This document shows positions 37,494 through 47,298 of a stretch of DNA of 64,000 bases, piece after piece; positions within the stretch are counted from its first letter, which is position 1, and the number at the start of each line of letters is the position of its first letter. A program made the translations under genes and the position numbers. The stretch covers positions 1 through 64,000 of the forward strand of contig NZ_JXYA01000018.1 in the NCBI RefSeq assembly GCF_000967655.1. Reading direction: 5' to 3'. This DNA is from Pseudoalteromonas rubra (GTDB lineage Bacteria; Pseudomonadota; Gammaproteobacteria; Enterobacterales; Alteromonadaceae). The notes beneath the pieces were generated by a model that saw only the letters and a list, made by a program, of their open reading frames with translations, ran no database searches and had not been told where the DNA came from.

Positions 37494-40400
37494 TTATTCT
37501 TCGACCAGGATTTGCTCATACTCCAGGTGCTTTTTCAGACAACTCAGCAGCGCCTCTATGGACACAGGTTTGCTCAGATAATCGTTCATACCGGCTTCAA
37601 GACATTTTTTCTCATCGCCCACCATAGCATTGGCGGTGAGCGCCACTATGGTAATGTCCATATTCGACTTACCAGCCTGTCCTTTCCGGATAGCTTTGGT
37701 GGCATGAAAACCGTCCATTTCAGGCATCTGACAATCCATCAGTACCAGCGAATAGCCTTCTGAGTGTTGATACTCTCTCAGGTTGCGCAGTGCTTCATTG
37801 CCGTCATTAACAACATCAACAGATTCTATATCGAGCTTTTGCAACATACTGACTGTCACTATCTGGTTAACCTGATTGTCCTCTGCGAGCAAAATACGCG
37901 GCTTTGGTGACCACTTAACCTTTTTTGTATCCTGGTCTGGGTCTTTCATGCTTTTCAAATAATGGGTTGTCACCAGCGGCTTGGCATTTGCCAGCGCCTC
38001 GCCGTCATCGGCAACCACAGACAAGGCGTTAAACAAGTCCTCTGTGGTTGCGGGCTTGGGAAAGTACCCCGAGAAGCCCAGATCTGCAAAGTAAGAGGCA
38101 TCGCCCTGATGACCAATGGAGGTCATCATAATGAGCTTAATTCCCCCAAAACGCTTATCTTCTTTGATGGTTTTGCCCAGTTGTGCACCGTCCATATTGG
38201 GCATTTGCATATCCAGCAAGGCAATATCAAACATTTTGCGCTGACCATCGTGGTAGCGCTTTTCACATTCGGCCAGTGCAGCAATGCCCGAAGAAGACTC
38301 AAACACCTGAGCGCCCCAGTGCCGCAGTTGCTGGCCTAATACCGTACGGTTTGTCTGGTTATCATCCACTACTAAAAGCTCAAGCTGAGACATGTCCAAA
38401 TCTGGCAGTATTTGCTTTGATTGTGCGCTTTTCTCAAGTAACACGGAGAATGTAAAGGTACTCCCCTCACCTTCAGTACTTTGCACTGAGACATCGCCGC
38501 CCATCAGCTGGCATAACTTTCTGACAATGGCCAGGCCCAAACCGGTGCCGCCATATTTTCGTGTAGTAGAGGAGTCTACCTGAGAAAAGGAGTCGAACAG
38601 GGCCTCACTTTTGGCTTTTGGTATGCCTATCCCTGTGTCTGTAATGGCACACTCCAGACGCAACAGGTTATCTTCCTGTTCCGTCAGTTTTCCCTGAATA
38701 ATCACTTCTCCCCGTTCGGTAAATTTAATCGCATTACCAACCAGATTCGCGAGGATTTGCCTGATCCGGCTTGGATCTCCTTTGGCCATACTTTGCTCGA
38801 TATCCAAAGTATCCAACACCAGTTCCAGCCCTTTACATTGCGCTTGCAAAGCCGCCGACTCGGCAAAGTCTTCAAACATACCGCGCAAGTCAAAGTCGAG
38901 CATTTCAAGCTCTAACTTACCGGCGTCCACCTTAGAAAAATCGAGTATGTCATTGATCAGGTTCAGCAATGAGTTTGCACTGCTCATCGCCAGCTTAACC
39001 CTGTGGGTTTGTTGTTCATCCAGTTCGTTGCTGAGCAGCAGGTTCAGCATGCCCAGCACGCCGTTCATGGGGGTGCGGATCTCATGGCTCATGGAGGCCA
39101 GAAACTCACTCTTCGCCCGACTGGCCTGCTCGGCCTGACTTTTTGCCTCTGCCAGCGCTCTTTCCTGCGCGATATCCTCAGAAATATCCTGAATGATCCC
39201 CACATAGGCAACCAGCTCTCCCTGGTCGTTGCTCACCGGTGCAATATGCAGGTTGTTCCAAAACGGCTTACCATCTTTTGTATAATTGAGAATCACAGTG
39301 CGGTGCGCCTGGCGATGTTTAATCGCTTCGACCATATTGGCGACCACTTCTGGTACAGTGTCCTCACCCTGCAAAAACTTACAGTTAGTCCCCAAGACCT
39401 CGTCGCCATAGCCCGTTATTTTAGTAAAGGCGCTGTTGATAAAGGTCAGTGGCAGGCCCTGCACTTTGGCATCCGAAATAATAATGCCCACATCACAGGA
39501 CTCGATAGCATAGGCAAGCAAATCGTTGTGCTCCTTTGCCTGGCTTAAAGCCTCCTGAAACATTTTTTGATCTGTGATATCGGTCAAAGAACCCGACATA
39601 CGAATGGCTTTCCCTGTCTCATCGCGCAGCGCCAGCCCTTTTGAGCGAAAGTAGCGATAGTCGTTTTGTTTGGTGCGCAGACGAAACTCTACATCAAAGC
39701 CGCCCTTGCCGTTTAAGTGATCTTGTAGTGCAGAAAAAGTCGCACTTCTGTCTTTTGGATGCAAATGCTGCTCCAACACCTCAAAACGATCTGCAAAGCC
39801 GCTAAGATCATTGGGACTATAGCCCAGTAACTCTCTGTATCTCGGCGAATAAAAGACATCGCCGCTTTCGATATCCCAATCCCAGATGCCATCATGGCTA
39901 CCGGCTATTGCCAGTTTAAAGCGCTCCTCGCTTTTTTTGATCATTTGCTCTGAGGTCTGAAGACGTTTGAATGGATTCAGCAGTAACTGGCGACCAAAAA
40001 ACAGCAGTAGTAGGAAGGATAAAGAAAGCCCAATAAAAATGGCCTGGCCAAGCTCAACAATAAAATCAAAAACGCTGTCGTCTATGGTCGACTGGCTGAT
40101 CATCAGACTGACATGAATATCAGTGCCCGGCATTTGTGTGTTGTGCAGCACAACATATTCCGCACCAGGCGCGGCATTGCTATAATTGACCCATTGCCCG
40201 GACAACTCGACCGCCAGGGCCTGATTGCTCAGATCCAGGGCCAACAAATTGGCCAGATCAGTATCAAACTCAGCGACCAGCACGCCCTCTGTAAATCCGT
40301 TGTATTCAATGGGCACGGCAATGACAAAACTAAACAGCTGTTCGTTTTGTTGTAAAAGCACCGCATGTGGTAAGCGCCCGTCAAGCAGCAGCTCAAGCCA

Positions 40401-40817
40401 CTCTTCCTGTTTGCCGGGCTCTAATGAGACCTGGCCACTGCGATATACCGGCTCGCCAAGCACATTGTACAAAGACAAGGGCTCCTTTTTGCCCAGGATC
40501 CGATACTCCCCCAGAAAGTCAGACAAAGAAGCGCGCGAAATATCTGACCCCATCACGCCGTTGGCCAACACCGGATATTGCGCCAAGTCTTTAAGCAGTA
40601 CCAGTCGAGTGCGCAAAAACTGGCCCAAGTTGCTCACCCCCAATCGCGCTTCAGTCTGACGCACTTCCGTTTGTACCTGCCGAATGGCGGTATCCGCATG
40701 ATTGCTGAGCATCACCAGGCTCAAAGACACTGACAATATCAGGCTGCACAACAAAAACGCGTAGAATGCCTTGTCGGAGCTCATTTTAAATAGCGACTTC
40801 ACTGCATTATTTCTCAT
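37494..40817 (-). CDS. Hybrid histidine kinase with a LOV blue-light domain
   Basis: 1107 residues. A membrane helix (15-35), a periplasmic sensor domain (about 40-255) and a second helix are followed by PAS1 (about 300-425), then PAS2 (about 430-550), a canonical LOV domain. It shows GTNCKFLQG with the photoactive Cys, [14 protein letters not shown] with the flavin-contacting Asn residues, and VGIIQDIS with the conserved Gln. HisKA has [11 protein letters not shown] near 579. HATPase_c and two receiver domains follow; their phosphoacceptor Asp residues are in LLDMQMP near 866 and LMDCQMP near 1029. The kinase therefore can read both a periplasmic signal and blue light. Its start overlaps the stop of the periplasmic binding protein gene by 1 nt. 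Confidence 0.9.
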   Translation of the reverse strand: MRNNAVKSLFKMSSDKAFYAFLLCSLILSVSLSLVMLSNHADTAIRQVQTEVRQTEARLGVSNLGQFLRTRLVLLKDLAQYPVLANGVMGSDISRASLSDFLGEYRILGKKEPLSLYNVLGEPVYRSGQVSLEPGKQEEWLELLLDGRLPHAVLLQQNEQLFSFVIAVPIEYNGFTEGVLVAEFDTDLANLLALDLSNQALAVELSGQWVNYSNAAPGAEYVVLHNTQMPGTDIHVSLMISQSTIDDSVFDFIVELGQAIFIGLSLSFLLLLFFGRQLLLNPFKRLQTSEQMIKKSEERFKLAIAGSHDGIWDWDIESGDVFYSPRYRELLGYSPNDLSGFADRFEVLEQHLHPKDRSATFSALQDHLNGKGGFDVEFRLRTKQNDYRYFRSKGLALRDETGKAIRMSGSLTDITDQKMFQEALSQAKEHNDLLAYAIESCDVGIIISDAKVQGLPLTFINSAFTKITGYGDEVLGTNCKFLQGEDTVPEVVANMVEAIKHRQAHRTVILNYTKDGKPFWNNLHIAPVSNDQGELVAYVGIIQDISEDIAQERALAEAKSQAEQASRAKSEFLASMSHEIRTPMNGVLGMLNLLLSNELDEQQTHRVKLAMSSANSLLNLINDILDFSKVDAGKLELEMLDFDLRGMFEDFAESAALQAQCKGLELVLDTLDIEQSMAKGDPSRIRQILANLVGNAIKFTERGEVIIQGKLTEQEDNLLRLECAITDTGIGIPKAKSEALFDSFSQVDSSTTRKYGGTGLGLAIVRKLCQLMGGDVSVQSTEGEGSTFTFSVLLEKSAQSKQILPDLDMSQLELLVVDDNQTNRTVLGQQLRHWGAQVFESSSGIAALAECEKRYHDGQRKMFDIALLDMQMPNMDGAQLGKTIKEDKRFGGIKLIMMTSIGHQGDASYFADLGFSGYFPKPATTEDLFNALSVVADDGEALANAKPLVTTHYLKSMKDPDQDTKKVKWSPKPRILLAEDNQVNQIVTVSMLQKLDIESVDVVNDGNEALRNLREYQHSEGYSLVLMDCQMPEMDGFHATKAIRKGQAGKSNMDITIVALTANAMVGDEKKCLEAGMNDYLSKPVSIEALLSCLKKHLEYEQILVEE

Positions 40818-42034
40818 TAGTTATTTAGCACCTTGATACTGCCATCAGCGTTGTAACTGGCCATACAAATGTCTTCCAGACCCAGCGCCTCATGGGCATC
40901 TGGCTGCGACTCTGACCAGGGTGAAAATGGCTTCTCGTACACTTTCAGCAACCCCTGAACTGGCTGCTTGAGGTTTTCAAGCGCAGCACGCAATGCGGCT
41001 CTGTCTTTTTTTACATCGCCGCTCAAAACGACTTGATCGAGCGCGCTAAGCAGGACCCGCCCTAAATCATAGCCGTGAATAAACCCGGCCGGAGACTGGA
41101 TAAATCGGCCATCAATGACTTTGTCCGGATAAGCGCCCACCAAGCGCTGCCAAACCTGCGCGGCAAATTCGCTATGCGGCCGTTGCTGAAATGAGAAGCA
41201 GCTTTGCAGAAAGTGTAAATCTATACCCGCACGCAGTTCATCGGCCACCTGCTCGAAAAAGTGACCACCCGTTATGCCCCAGTGACTGATAATGGCTGGG
41301 CGCTGTGCTTCTGGTGTCTGCGCAAGCGCTTTGACCAGTTGCTTGCCCTCCAGCGCATTACCGACAAATATCACACAATCGTGGCCGCTGCTGACAATCT
41401 CTCGCAGCATGATTTTGGTGGCGTTCATTTTCATGTTCCAGTTAAACCAGGTCACGGGGGCCTCGGGCTTGTCCAGTGCCCGGGTAATGGTTTGATAATT
41501 TGATTTACCCCAGGGGGTGCGCTCCAGCAACATGTGTGGCGAACGACACTCCTTTTTCCTGGCAAATTCTACCAGCCTCAATCCGGCTTTGGTGTCATCA
41601 ATAGAGAGTCTGAATACCCAATTGTTGGCATCCGGGTAACGTGTTATCGGCCCACCCGCAGCCCAGGGCACTAAAAGCAAAATGCCCTGCTGGTTAATAA
41701 ATTCACGATGTTTGATATATGGCGGTGAGTGTAATCCACCGAGCATCAGTAACGCATTGTCGTCCTGCAAAAATCGCCGCATGATCAGTAAACTGCGGTT
41801 ACTATTGCCCCTATGGTCCTTTTCCAGCAATTGCAGCCTGAACCCCTGCACCTCAAAGTTGCGCTCACTGAGCGCACTGTTAAAGCCCATTTTCATGGCT
41901 TCAGCGGACGCTTTATGGCTGCTGTAATCCGAGTCATGGTAAATATGCAGCACGGGTCGCTCTGGCGCGTTTGCCAGTACACTGAAAGTCATAATACAAA
42001 GAAAAACAGCAAGCAGTGTCCGTTCCATATTCAT
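40817..42034 (-). CDS. Periplasmic ligand-binding protein paired with the LOV kinase
   Basis: 405 residues with a cleaved signal peptide (ending VLANA) and a type I periplasmic-binding fold like branched-chain amino acid or urea receptors: LMLGGLHSPPYIKHREFINQQ, ILLLVPWAAGGPI, then HDCVIFVGNALEGKQLVKAL. No ABC transporter genes are nearby. It overlaps the downstream LOV hybrid kinase by 1 nt (TAATG), so it is probably that kinase's sensor partner, as in LuxP/LuxQ or TorT/TorS pairs. The ligand is unknown. Confidence 0.82.
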   Translation of the reverse strand: MNMERTLLAVFLCIMTFSVLANAPERPVLHIYHDSDYSSHKASAEAMKMGFNSALSERNFEVQGFRLQLLEKDHRGNSNRSLLIMRRFLQDDNALLMLGGLHSPPYIKHREFINQQGILLLVPWAAGGPITRYPDANNWVFRLSIDDTKAGLRLVEFARKKECRSPHMLLERTPWGKSNYQTITRALDKPEAPVTWFNWNMKMNATKIMLREIVSSGHDCVIFVGNALEGKQLVKALAQTPEAQRPAIISHWGITGGHFFEQVADELRAGIDLHFLQSCFSFQQRPHSEFAAQVWQRLVGAYPDKVIDGRFIQSPAGFIHGYDLGRVLLSALDQVVLSGDVKKDRAALRAALENLKQPVQGLLKVYEKPFSPWSESQPDAHEALGLEDICMASYNADGSIKVLNN

Positions 42035-42112
42035 AAGCGCGTTAAATAACTGATTATTTAAAGTTAGACTATTTCATAAAGATTGCTTAGCGCAACACCT
42101 TGTTAATCTTTT

Positions 42113-43369
42113 TTAGTCAGGGTAGTGATACACCTCGATAGGCTGGCTGCGCCCGGTAAGCTCAACCATGGCAACCCGTTTAAGCTGTGTCAACCGGGAC
42201 TGGTGTACACTTTGTTCGCTGATCAGCAGCGGAAAGTTTAACTCTTTGGTTTTGCTTTCAATCCGAGCCGCCACATTGACTGTATCGCCAATCACAGTGT
42301 AGTCCATACAGCTGCTGCTACCCACATTACCCGCAATTGCATCACCACTGTGTATGCCAATGCCAATCGCGATACTCGGCAAGCCCTCTGCAACGAACTC
42401 CTGGTTGAGTGCCTCAAGCGCCTGAAGCATCTGCCGCGCCGCTTCTATTGCGTTTTTAGCATTGTTTTCTTCTTCTTGAGGCGTTCCGAATACAGCCATG
42501 ATCGCATCACCGATAAATTTATCAATCATGCCCTGGTGGATAAAAATAACGCTGCTCATGCGCGAAAAATAGCGGTTCAGCAATTGCGTGATCACTTCCG
42601 GGTCGTGCTGCTCACACAAACGGGTAAAGCCGCGGATATCCGCCATCAATACCGTCACATCGCGCCTCTCGCCGCCAGGTTCAATATCAACCTCCCCCCG
42701 CTCAACCGCTTTAACTAATTGCTCAGGCAAATAGCGCAACAGGCGCTCGCGATGGCGCAACTTGGTGTAGGTGCCGGTGATATAACTAGACAAGGACCAG
42801 GCTAAAAAGCCCGAGCAGATGATGATCACTTGCTCGTGGATCTCAATGGCTCTGGCTGTGTGACTGTGCTCGAGCACTAAGGTCCCGGTCACCACGCAAC
42901 AAAGTGTGGAATAGTAAATGATCAGCTTACCCTGGCGAAATGCACTCATAATATTAAACAGTAACAGAACACTTACCAGCATGAGTTCGAACTCAGTCTG
43001 GTGCAGGTCCTGCAAAAAGTGTTTAAACACATCCAGCGACTCAATTTCGACCGATACCACCAGAATAATGGTGTAATCGAATAAGATAGAGACATATTTG
43101 AGCCAGGGTTTGTAGCCTTCGGAGCGAGACCAGTGTGAGACCAGAGCGCACCAGCAAGTCACCACGGCGATGGTGGCCAAATCAACGACCACCAGCGTGG
43201 TATCCCAGCCGATACTGTATAAACCGATGGCCAGTTCAGTAAGGAATAAGGCCATCAGGCCAAAAAAACGCAGCTTATTAACATGGCGCTCCATGTCCAT
43301 TTCACGCCTTTGGTAACAGTCGGTCAGCAGAGTATCAAAACTGCTGTCTATGTCCTTTAACCATTTCAT
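42113..43369 (-). CDS. Membrane-bound class III adenylate cyclase
   Basis: 418 residues. Residues about 30-200 form about six membrane helices. The C-terminal cyclase domain (about 225-415) is complete: ADIRGFTRL (first metal Asp), DKFIGDAIMAVFG (adenine-contacting Lys and second metal Asp), and DYTVIGDTVNVAARIES (adenine-specific Asp plus the Asn and Arg of the transition state). The Lys/Asp pair indicates ATP rather than GTP, so the product is predicted to be cAMP. The sensory input of the membrane domain is unknown. It lies between the LOV kinase operon and an ATP-grasp gene on the same strand, but not overlapping either. Confidence 0.88.
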   Translation of the reverse strand: MKWLKDIDSSFDTLLTDCYQRREMDMERHVNKLRFFGLMALFLTELAIGLYSIGWDTTLVVVDLATIAVVTCWCALVSHWSRSEGYKPWLKYVSILFDYTIILVVSVEIESLDVFKHFLQDLHQTEFELMLVSVLLLFNIMSAFRQGKLIIYYSTLCCVVTGTLVLEHSHTARAIEIHEQVIIICSGFLAWSLSSYITGTYTKLRHRERLLRYLPEQLVKAVERGEVDIEPGGERRDVTVLMADIRGFTRLCEQHDPEVITQLLNRYFSRMSSVIFIHQGMIDKFIGDAIMAVFGTPQEEENNAKNAIEAARQMLQALEALNQEFVAEGLPSIAIGIGIHSGDAIAGNVGSSSCMDYTVIGDTVNVAARIESKTKELNFPLLISEQSVHQSRLTQLKRVAMVELTGRSQPIEVYHYPD

Positions 43370-43409
43370 TGTCGGATAACCAGATCACAGGGTTTCCAAC
43401 AGTTTAGCC

Positions 43410-44246
43410 CTAAGTTGTTCGATTATTCAGCTTTTGTAGCATGTTTTTGTACATGCTGGTGACCGCCGCAGGCCCAAGTTCAGGATTATCTATGATCAGA
43501 TGATTAAACTTAGGGGAAGAGTTCAGTTCAATCAGATAAAAGCGGTCATCCTGACCCAGGATAATGTCAAAGCCAACAAACCCGATATTTGCCAGCTCAA
43601 ACACAGGCTTAACAAACTCAAACAGCACCGTGAGCAAAGTCTCATCCTGCTCCAGTGTCGCGACTTCATTTTTCTCCCAATAGCGCACATTAAATGTCTG
43701 CGCCATGCCCCTTTTATAGGCCAGCAAGGGTTCGCCAAAGCCACACACCAGACGGTATTCAGCCTTGTTCTCAACATAGGCCTGCGCCAGCGCCAGATAA
43801 TCATAGTGCTTTGACTGGCCGTTGAATATCTCACCAAAGGCAGCCACAAGCGAGGCTTTATCCTGACATAAGTGAACATTCACACCCAGTGCGCCGCTAT
43901 TACTTTTAATGACCACCGGATAGCCAAAAGTGTGCTCAACTGCCGCAACAATTTCATCCATGTTTTGGTACTGCAAATAGTGTTTGTACTCGTCTGGCAC
44001 ATTGGGGTCGAGGAAAGAGAGCGTCTGGGGCATAGTCACAGCCTGATTAAACGCCTGATATGAATGCATTTTGTCCCGGCACAGACCGTAAATGGACTCA
44101 GAGTTAAAAGGGGTTTTATTAAGCTCAAAGTACTCAACACCATGGTTGAAATACACCCTGACCAAATTTTGTTCGCGGTCGATACATTCGTGTCTTAAGC
44201 TCAGTTGTTTACATGCCTCTACCAGGCAGGCGACCTGTCTTTCCAA
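43410..44246 (-). CDS. ATP-grasp ligase-fold protein
   Basis: 278 residues. It has an ATP-grasp core: FGYPVVIKSNSGALGVNV is the ATP-binding Lys and glycine loop, and the metal-binding end is FDIILGQDDRFYLIELNSSPKFNHL. The N-terminal part (ELNKTPFNSES ... KMHSYQAFNQA) resembles RimK or cyanophycin-synthetase-like enzymes. Such proteins join a carboxylate to an amine using ATP. The substrate is unknown and there is no obvious substrate gene alongside. The start appears to be TTG, with GGAG 8 nt upstream; no ATG fits better. Confidence 0.72.
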   Translation of the reverse strand: MERQVACLVEACKQLSLRHECIDREQNLVRVYFNHGVEYFELNKTPFNSESIYGLCRDKMHSYQAFNQAVTMPQTLSFLDPNVPDEYKHYLQYQNMDEIVAAVEHTFGYPVVIKSNSGALGVNVHLCQDKASLVAAFGEIFNGQSKHYDYLALAQAYVENKAEYRLVCGFGEPLLAYKRGMAQTFNVRYWEKNEVATLEQDETLLTVLFEFVKPVFELANIGFVGFDIILGQDDRFYLIELNSSPKFNHLIIDNPELGPAAVTSMYKNMLQKLNNRTT

Positions 44247-44352
44247 TTTAACGCTCCGTTATCAACAGCCTGATGCTGCCATCTTTCATGGCGGCAAGTA
44301 TCCCTGTGAATAACCCGTTTGGCAAGCCCGCAAAGTCAGTTTAATCAGGCAT

Positions 44353-44374
44353 AAAAAAAGGAGGCATGGCCTCC
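44353..44374 (-). terminator. Terminator of the bacterioferritin operon
   Basis: On the minus strand, GGAGGC-CAT-GCCTCC is followed by TTTTTTT. It lies 25 nt beyond the stop of the last bacterioferritin gene and is a textbook Rho-independent terminator. Confidence 0.88.
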
Positions 44375-44399
44375 TTAGGATTGCACTATAATCTATTGT

Positions 44400-44885
44400 T
44401 TAAGTGGGATCGCCACCCGACATCTGGCTTTGAATATAATTTGGTAAGCCAATGAGTTTGATCAGTCCAATGTGCTGTTCAAGCCAGTAGATGTGGTCCA
44501 TTTCTGTGTCGTCAAGCAGCGCTTCGAGCATCTCGCGCGACACATAGTCCTGCTCTTCCTCACAGACCGCAATGACTTTTTTCAGATGATCTTTTACCGT
44601 GATCTCTGCTGCCAGGTCATTTTCAAGCATTTCCTGAACGTTTTCTCCCACTTTGATGGGCGCTCTGGATGCTGTATCGGGCGTGCCCTCAAGGAACAAA
44701 ATGCGCTCCGTGATCCGCTTCGCGTGATCCAGCTCTTCTTCGTATTCATGAGCCAGTTTATGGTGCAATCTTGACAGGCCCCAGTCTTCGTACATTTTAG
44801 AATGCGCCAGATACTGGTCCATTGACGATAACTCCAGGGTCAGCTGCTTGTTGAGTAAATCGATTACTTTTTGAGAACCTTGCAT
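44400..44885 (-). CDS. bfr: Bacterioferritin, ferroxidase-type subunit lacking the haem ligand
   Basis: 161 residues, a ferritin four-helix bundle plus the short fifth helix. By position, Glu18, Glu51, His54, Glu94 and the Glu-x-x-His pair (Glu128/His131 here, shifted by one) form an intact di-iron ferroxidase centre. Residue 52, the Met that ligates haem between subunits in E. coli Bfr, is Leu (EELDH). The adjacent bfr gene shows the opposite pattern. The 3-nt gap between them means one operon, and the shell is probably a mixed 24-mer. It oxidises Fe(II) and stores it. Confidence 0.93.
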   Translation of the reverse strand: MQGSQKVIDLLNKQLTLELSSMDQYLAHSKMYEDWGLSRLHHKLAHEYEEELDHAKRITERILFLEGTPDTASRAPIKVGENVQEMLENDLAAEITVKDHLKKVIAVCEEEQDYVSREMLEALLDDTEMDHIYWLEQHIGLIKLIGLPNYIQSQMSGGDPT

Positions 44886-44888
44886 GTC

Positions 44889-45359
44889 TTACTCCTCAAT
44901 TTGCGATTGCAGATAGTTTTCTATGCCGCAATTTTTGATGAGGAATTGCTGGGTTTCCAGCCAATCGACATAGTCTTCCTCATATTCCAGAATATCTTCG
45001 AGCAGTTCACGACTGACATAGTCCTGCTCTTTTTCACACAGCTCAATGGCACTGCGCAGTACCGGCAGTTGCTCCGTTTCAAACGCCATATCGCAGCTGA
45101 GCATTTCTTCGGTGTGCTCACCAATACGCAGTTTTTCGAGATGTTGCAAATTTGGCAGGCCTTCGAGGAATAAGATCCGTTCGATTAAGTCGTCGGCCTG
45201 CTTCATGTCTTTGATGGATTTTTTGTAGGCTTTCTCGTTGAGCTCTTCAATGCCCCAGTTTTTCCACATGCGTGCGTGCAAAAAATACTGGTTAATAGAC
45301 GTCAGCTCGAGCGTTAAGACCTGATTTAATGCTGCTATTACTTGCTTGCTACCCTGCAT
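44889..45359 (-). CDS. bfr: Bacterioferritin, haem-binding subunit with degenerate ferroxidase site
   Basis: 156 residues, ferritin-like, close to E. coli Bfr (QYFLHARMWKNWG, RILFLEGLPNLQ). Met52 (KDMKQ), the haem axial ligand, is present. The di-iron site is damaged: residue 51 is Asp, 54 is Gln instead of His, and 130 is Tyr instead of His, while Glu18, Glu94 and Glu127 remain. It is the first gene of the pair and probably supplies haem for electron release from the mixed shell, while its partner oxidises iron. The 197-bp upstream gap is AT-rich; a weak Fur-like stretch (AATGAAAATTGTTCT on the minus strand, near 45485-45500) is suggestive only. Confidence 0.93.
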   Translation of the reverse strand: MQGSKQVIAALNQVLTLELTSINQYFLHARMWKNWGIEELNEKAYKKSIKDMKQADDLIERILFLEGLPNLQHLEKLRIGEHTEEMLSCDMAFETEQLPVLRSAIELCEKEQDYVSRELLEDILEYEEDYVDWLETQQFLIKNCGIENYLQSQIEE

Positions 45360-45556
45360 AGGGCCCCCTCAATAAGGAATAGTTAGACGCCTTATAAACC
45401 TAGAACAAAATCGCAACTTAGCAAGACCGATTAAAACTAATAAATTTCTTAATATATTCTTTTAAAATAAATGACTTATAAACTTAGTAAGAACAATTTT
45501 CATTGCGAATAACAGTCCTTATTCAGTTACTTCATTTTATTAAATTGCCAGTGTCC

Positions 45557-47131
45557 TCAGGTTAGCTTTTTAAGCGTTGCTATGCCCAAACGTTTTGCCA
45601 GACGCACCAGGTTTGCCCTATCAACGGATAGCTCACGCGCAGTGGCTGCCCAGTTGAGTTCATTGGCCTGTAACCGGGCCTTGATGAGATTTTTCTGAAA
45701 CGCTTCTGTAGCGGCCTTTAGGGTTTGCGCAGCGGGTACTGAAGTAGCCTCGCTATACGGGTTATCTGCTGGTGCCTGCGCAGCGCTGGCTTGCCACTGA
45801 ACACCATGGGTGATATCAACCTCGACAATATCCTGCGCCAAGGCGGTATGCTTTGCCTTCAGCGCCGCCCGGCTGAGTACATGTTCCAGCTCGCGCACAT
45901 TGCCCGGCCAGTCGTGTGCCTGCAATTGTTTTAAAAAAGGTGCCGACAGCACCAATTGACGCACTCCCAGCTTTTTACGCAATTGCTCAACAAAAAAGCC
46001 CGCCAGCGGCACAATGTCCTCTGCACGGTTTCTCAACGGCGGCACTTGCAGCGGAAAAACGCTCAGACGATGATACAAGTCGGCACGAAAGCGACCCGCT
46101 TCAACCTCCTGGCGTAAATCACGATTGGTTGCAGCGACTATCCTGACATCAACATATTGCGGTTTATCTGTGCCGACGGGCTGGATCTCACCACTTTGTA
46201 GCGCCCGCAGTAACTTGCTTTGCATGCCCAGTGGCAGTTCACCGATTTCATCAAGAAACAGGGTGCCACCATGCGCCACCAGGAACTTACCTTCACGATG
46301 TCTGTCGGCACCGGTAAAGGCCCCTTTACGGTGGCCAAAAAACTCACTCTCGGCCAGGTGTTCACTTAACGATGCACAGTTGACCTGAACAAACGGGCCC
46401 TGAGCACGCGAAGAGTGTTCATGAATGCGCCGTGCCACCAGCTCTTTACCTGTACCGGTTTCACCCTGGATCAGTACGCTCAGCTCAGAATTCGCGACCA
46501 GATCAATATCCTGCTTGAGCCGTTGCATCACCTCGCTGTTGCCTATCATGGTATAGCTCTGATGGCTGAGCTCTCTGAGCATCGCCCTGCCGTGGCGCGC
46601 TTGCTCAGACAATGCCGCCAGATTCAGTGCGGTCGCAAAATGTGCTGCAACCAGAGACTGCAACATCACGAGCATGGGTAGCGCAACTTGTTCAAACGCG
46701 CTGGGCGTGAGGCTGTCAAAGGTGATCATGCCAACCAGTTGCGCGTCCTGATATAGCGAAAAGCCCATGCAGGCGTGGACGGGTAATGCCCCGGCGGTGG
46801 CCAGCAGCATACCGTCATACGGGTCTGGCAGCGGGCAATCTGCCGCAAATATTTGCGGCTGCTGAGCTCCAGCAATGGCCGCCAGCCTTGGGTGATCTTT
46901 GATCACAAAACGCCGCCCCATCGCCTCTGGCGCAAGGCCCGAACAGGCAAGCGGATAGGCAATCCCCTGCTCGCAGCGTAAAACCGCAATGGCGTCGGCC
47001 GTTACTGCACTCTGAACTGCACGTACCAGGGCCTGAGTAAACGCGCCAATATCGCCTTCATTAACACGGGGAAGTTGCTGAGCCAGCTCAGTACTGATAC
47101 CGAGCAGGTGAGATAAGGTTCGCTGATCCAA
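45557..47131 (-). CDS. norR: NO-responsive sigma-54 activator NorR
   Basis: 524 residues. The N-terminal GAF domain (about 1-170) contains the NorR hallmark HPRLAAIAG and PLPDPYDGM. The AAA+ domain follows, with the Walker A motif GETGTGKE, the sigma-54 contact loop GAFTGAD and the Walker B motif GTLFLDEIG. The C-terminus is a Fis-type helix-turn-helix (NWAATARELSVDRANLVRLAKRLG). In the family a mononitrosylated iron in the GAF domain relieves AAA+ inhibition. It is divergent from the nnrS-hmp operon. The start is TTG at 47131, and a candidate NorR site lies immediately upstream of it, so autoregulation is likely. Confidence 0.92.
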   Translation of the reverse strand: MDQRTLSHLLGISTELAQQLPRVNEGDIGAFTQALVRAVQSAVTADAIAVLRCEQGIAYPLACSGLAPEAMGRRFVIKDHPRLAAIAGAQQPQIFAADCPLPDPYDGMLLATAGALPVHACMGFSLYQDAQLVGMITFDSLTPSAFEQVALPMLVMLQSLVAAHFATALNLAALSEQARHGRAMLRELSHQSYTMIGNSEVMQRLKQDIDLVANSELSVLIQGETGTGKELVARRIHEHSSRAQGPFVQVNCASLSEHLAESEFFGHRKGAFTGADRHREGKFLVAHGGTLFLDEIGELPLGMQSKLLRALQSGEIQPVGTDKPQYVDVRIVAATNRDLRQEVEAGRFRADLYHRLSVFPLQVPPLRNRAEDIVPLAGFFVEQLRKKLGVRQLVLSAPFLKQLQAHDWPGNVRELEHVLSRAALKAKHTALAQDIVEVDITHGVQWQASAAQAPADNPYSEATSVPAAQTLKAATEAFQKNLIKARLQANELNWAATARELSVDRANLVRLAKRLGIATLKKLT

Positions 47132-47185
47132 GTCAATATGACCTATTAAAGTTTAAAAGACATCTTCAGTGTAAGTCATTATGAC
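47132..47185. promoter_or_regulatory. Three NorR binding sites (GT-N7-AC)
   Basis: GTCAATATGAC at 47132-47142, GTTTAAAAGAC at 47151-47161 and GTCATTATGAC at 47175-47185 all fit GT-N7-AC. The first and third are near-perfect palindromes with GTCA/TGAC arms. E. coli norV also has three such sites. They lie 55-110 bp upstream of the -24 element. Confidence 0.75.
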
Positions 47186-47239
47186 TCCACATAGCAAGCA
47201 GACAAACCATAACCTGCTGTTTTATATAAAATAAAAATT

Positions 47240-47254
47240 TGGCACAGTTCATGC
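47240..47254 (+). promoter_or_regulatory. Sigma-54 (-24/-12) promoter of the nnrS-hmp operon
   Basis: TGGCAC-N5-ATGC fits the consensus TGGCAC-N5-TTGC with one mismatch and exact GG/GC spacing. It lies 45 bp before the first gene of the operon and downstream of the three NorR sites. Confidence 0.85.
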
Positions 47255-47298
47255 TCTTGTATCATCAGTTTGACTCACTGTGTTTTACAAGGGTAATT

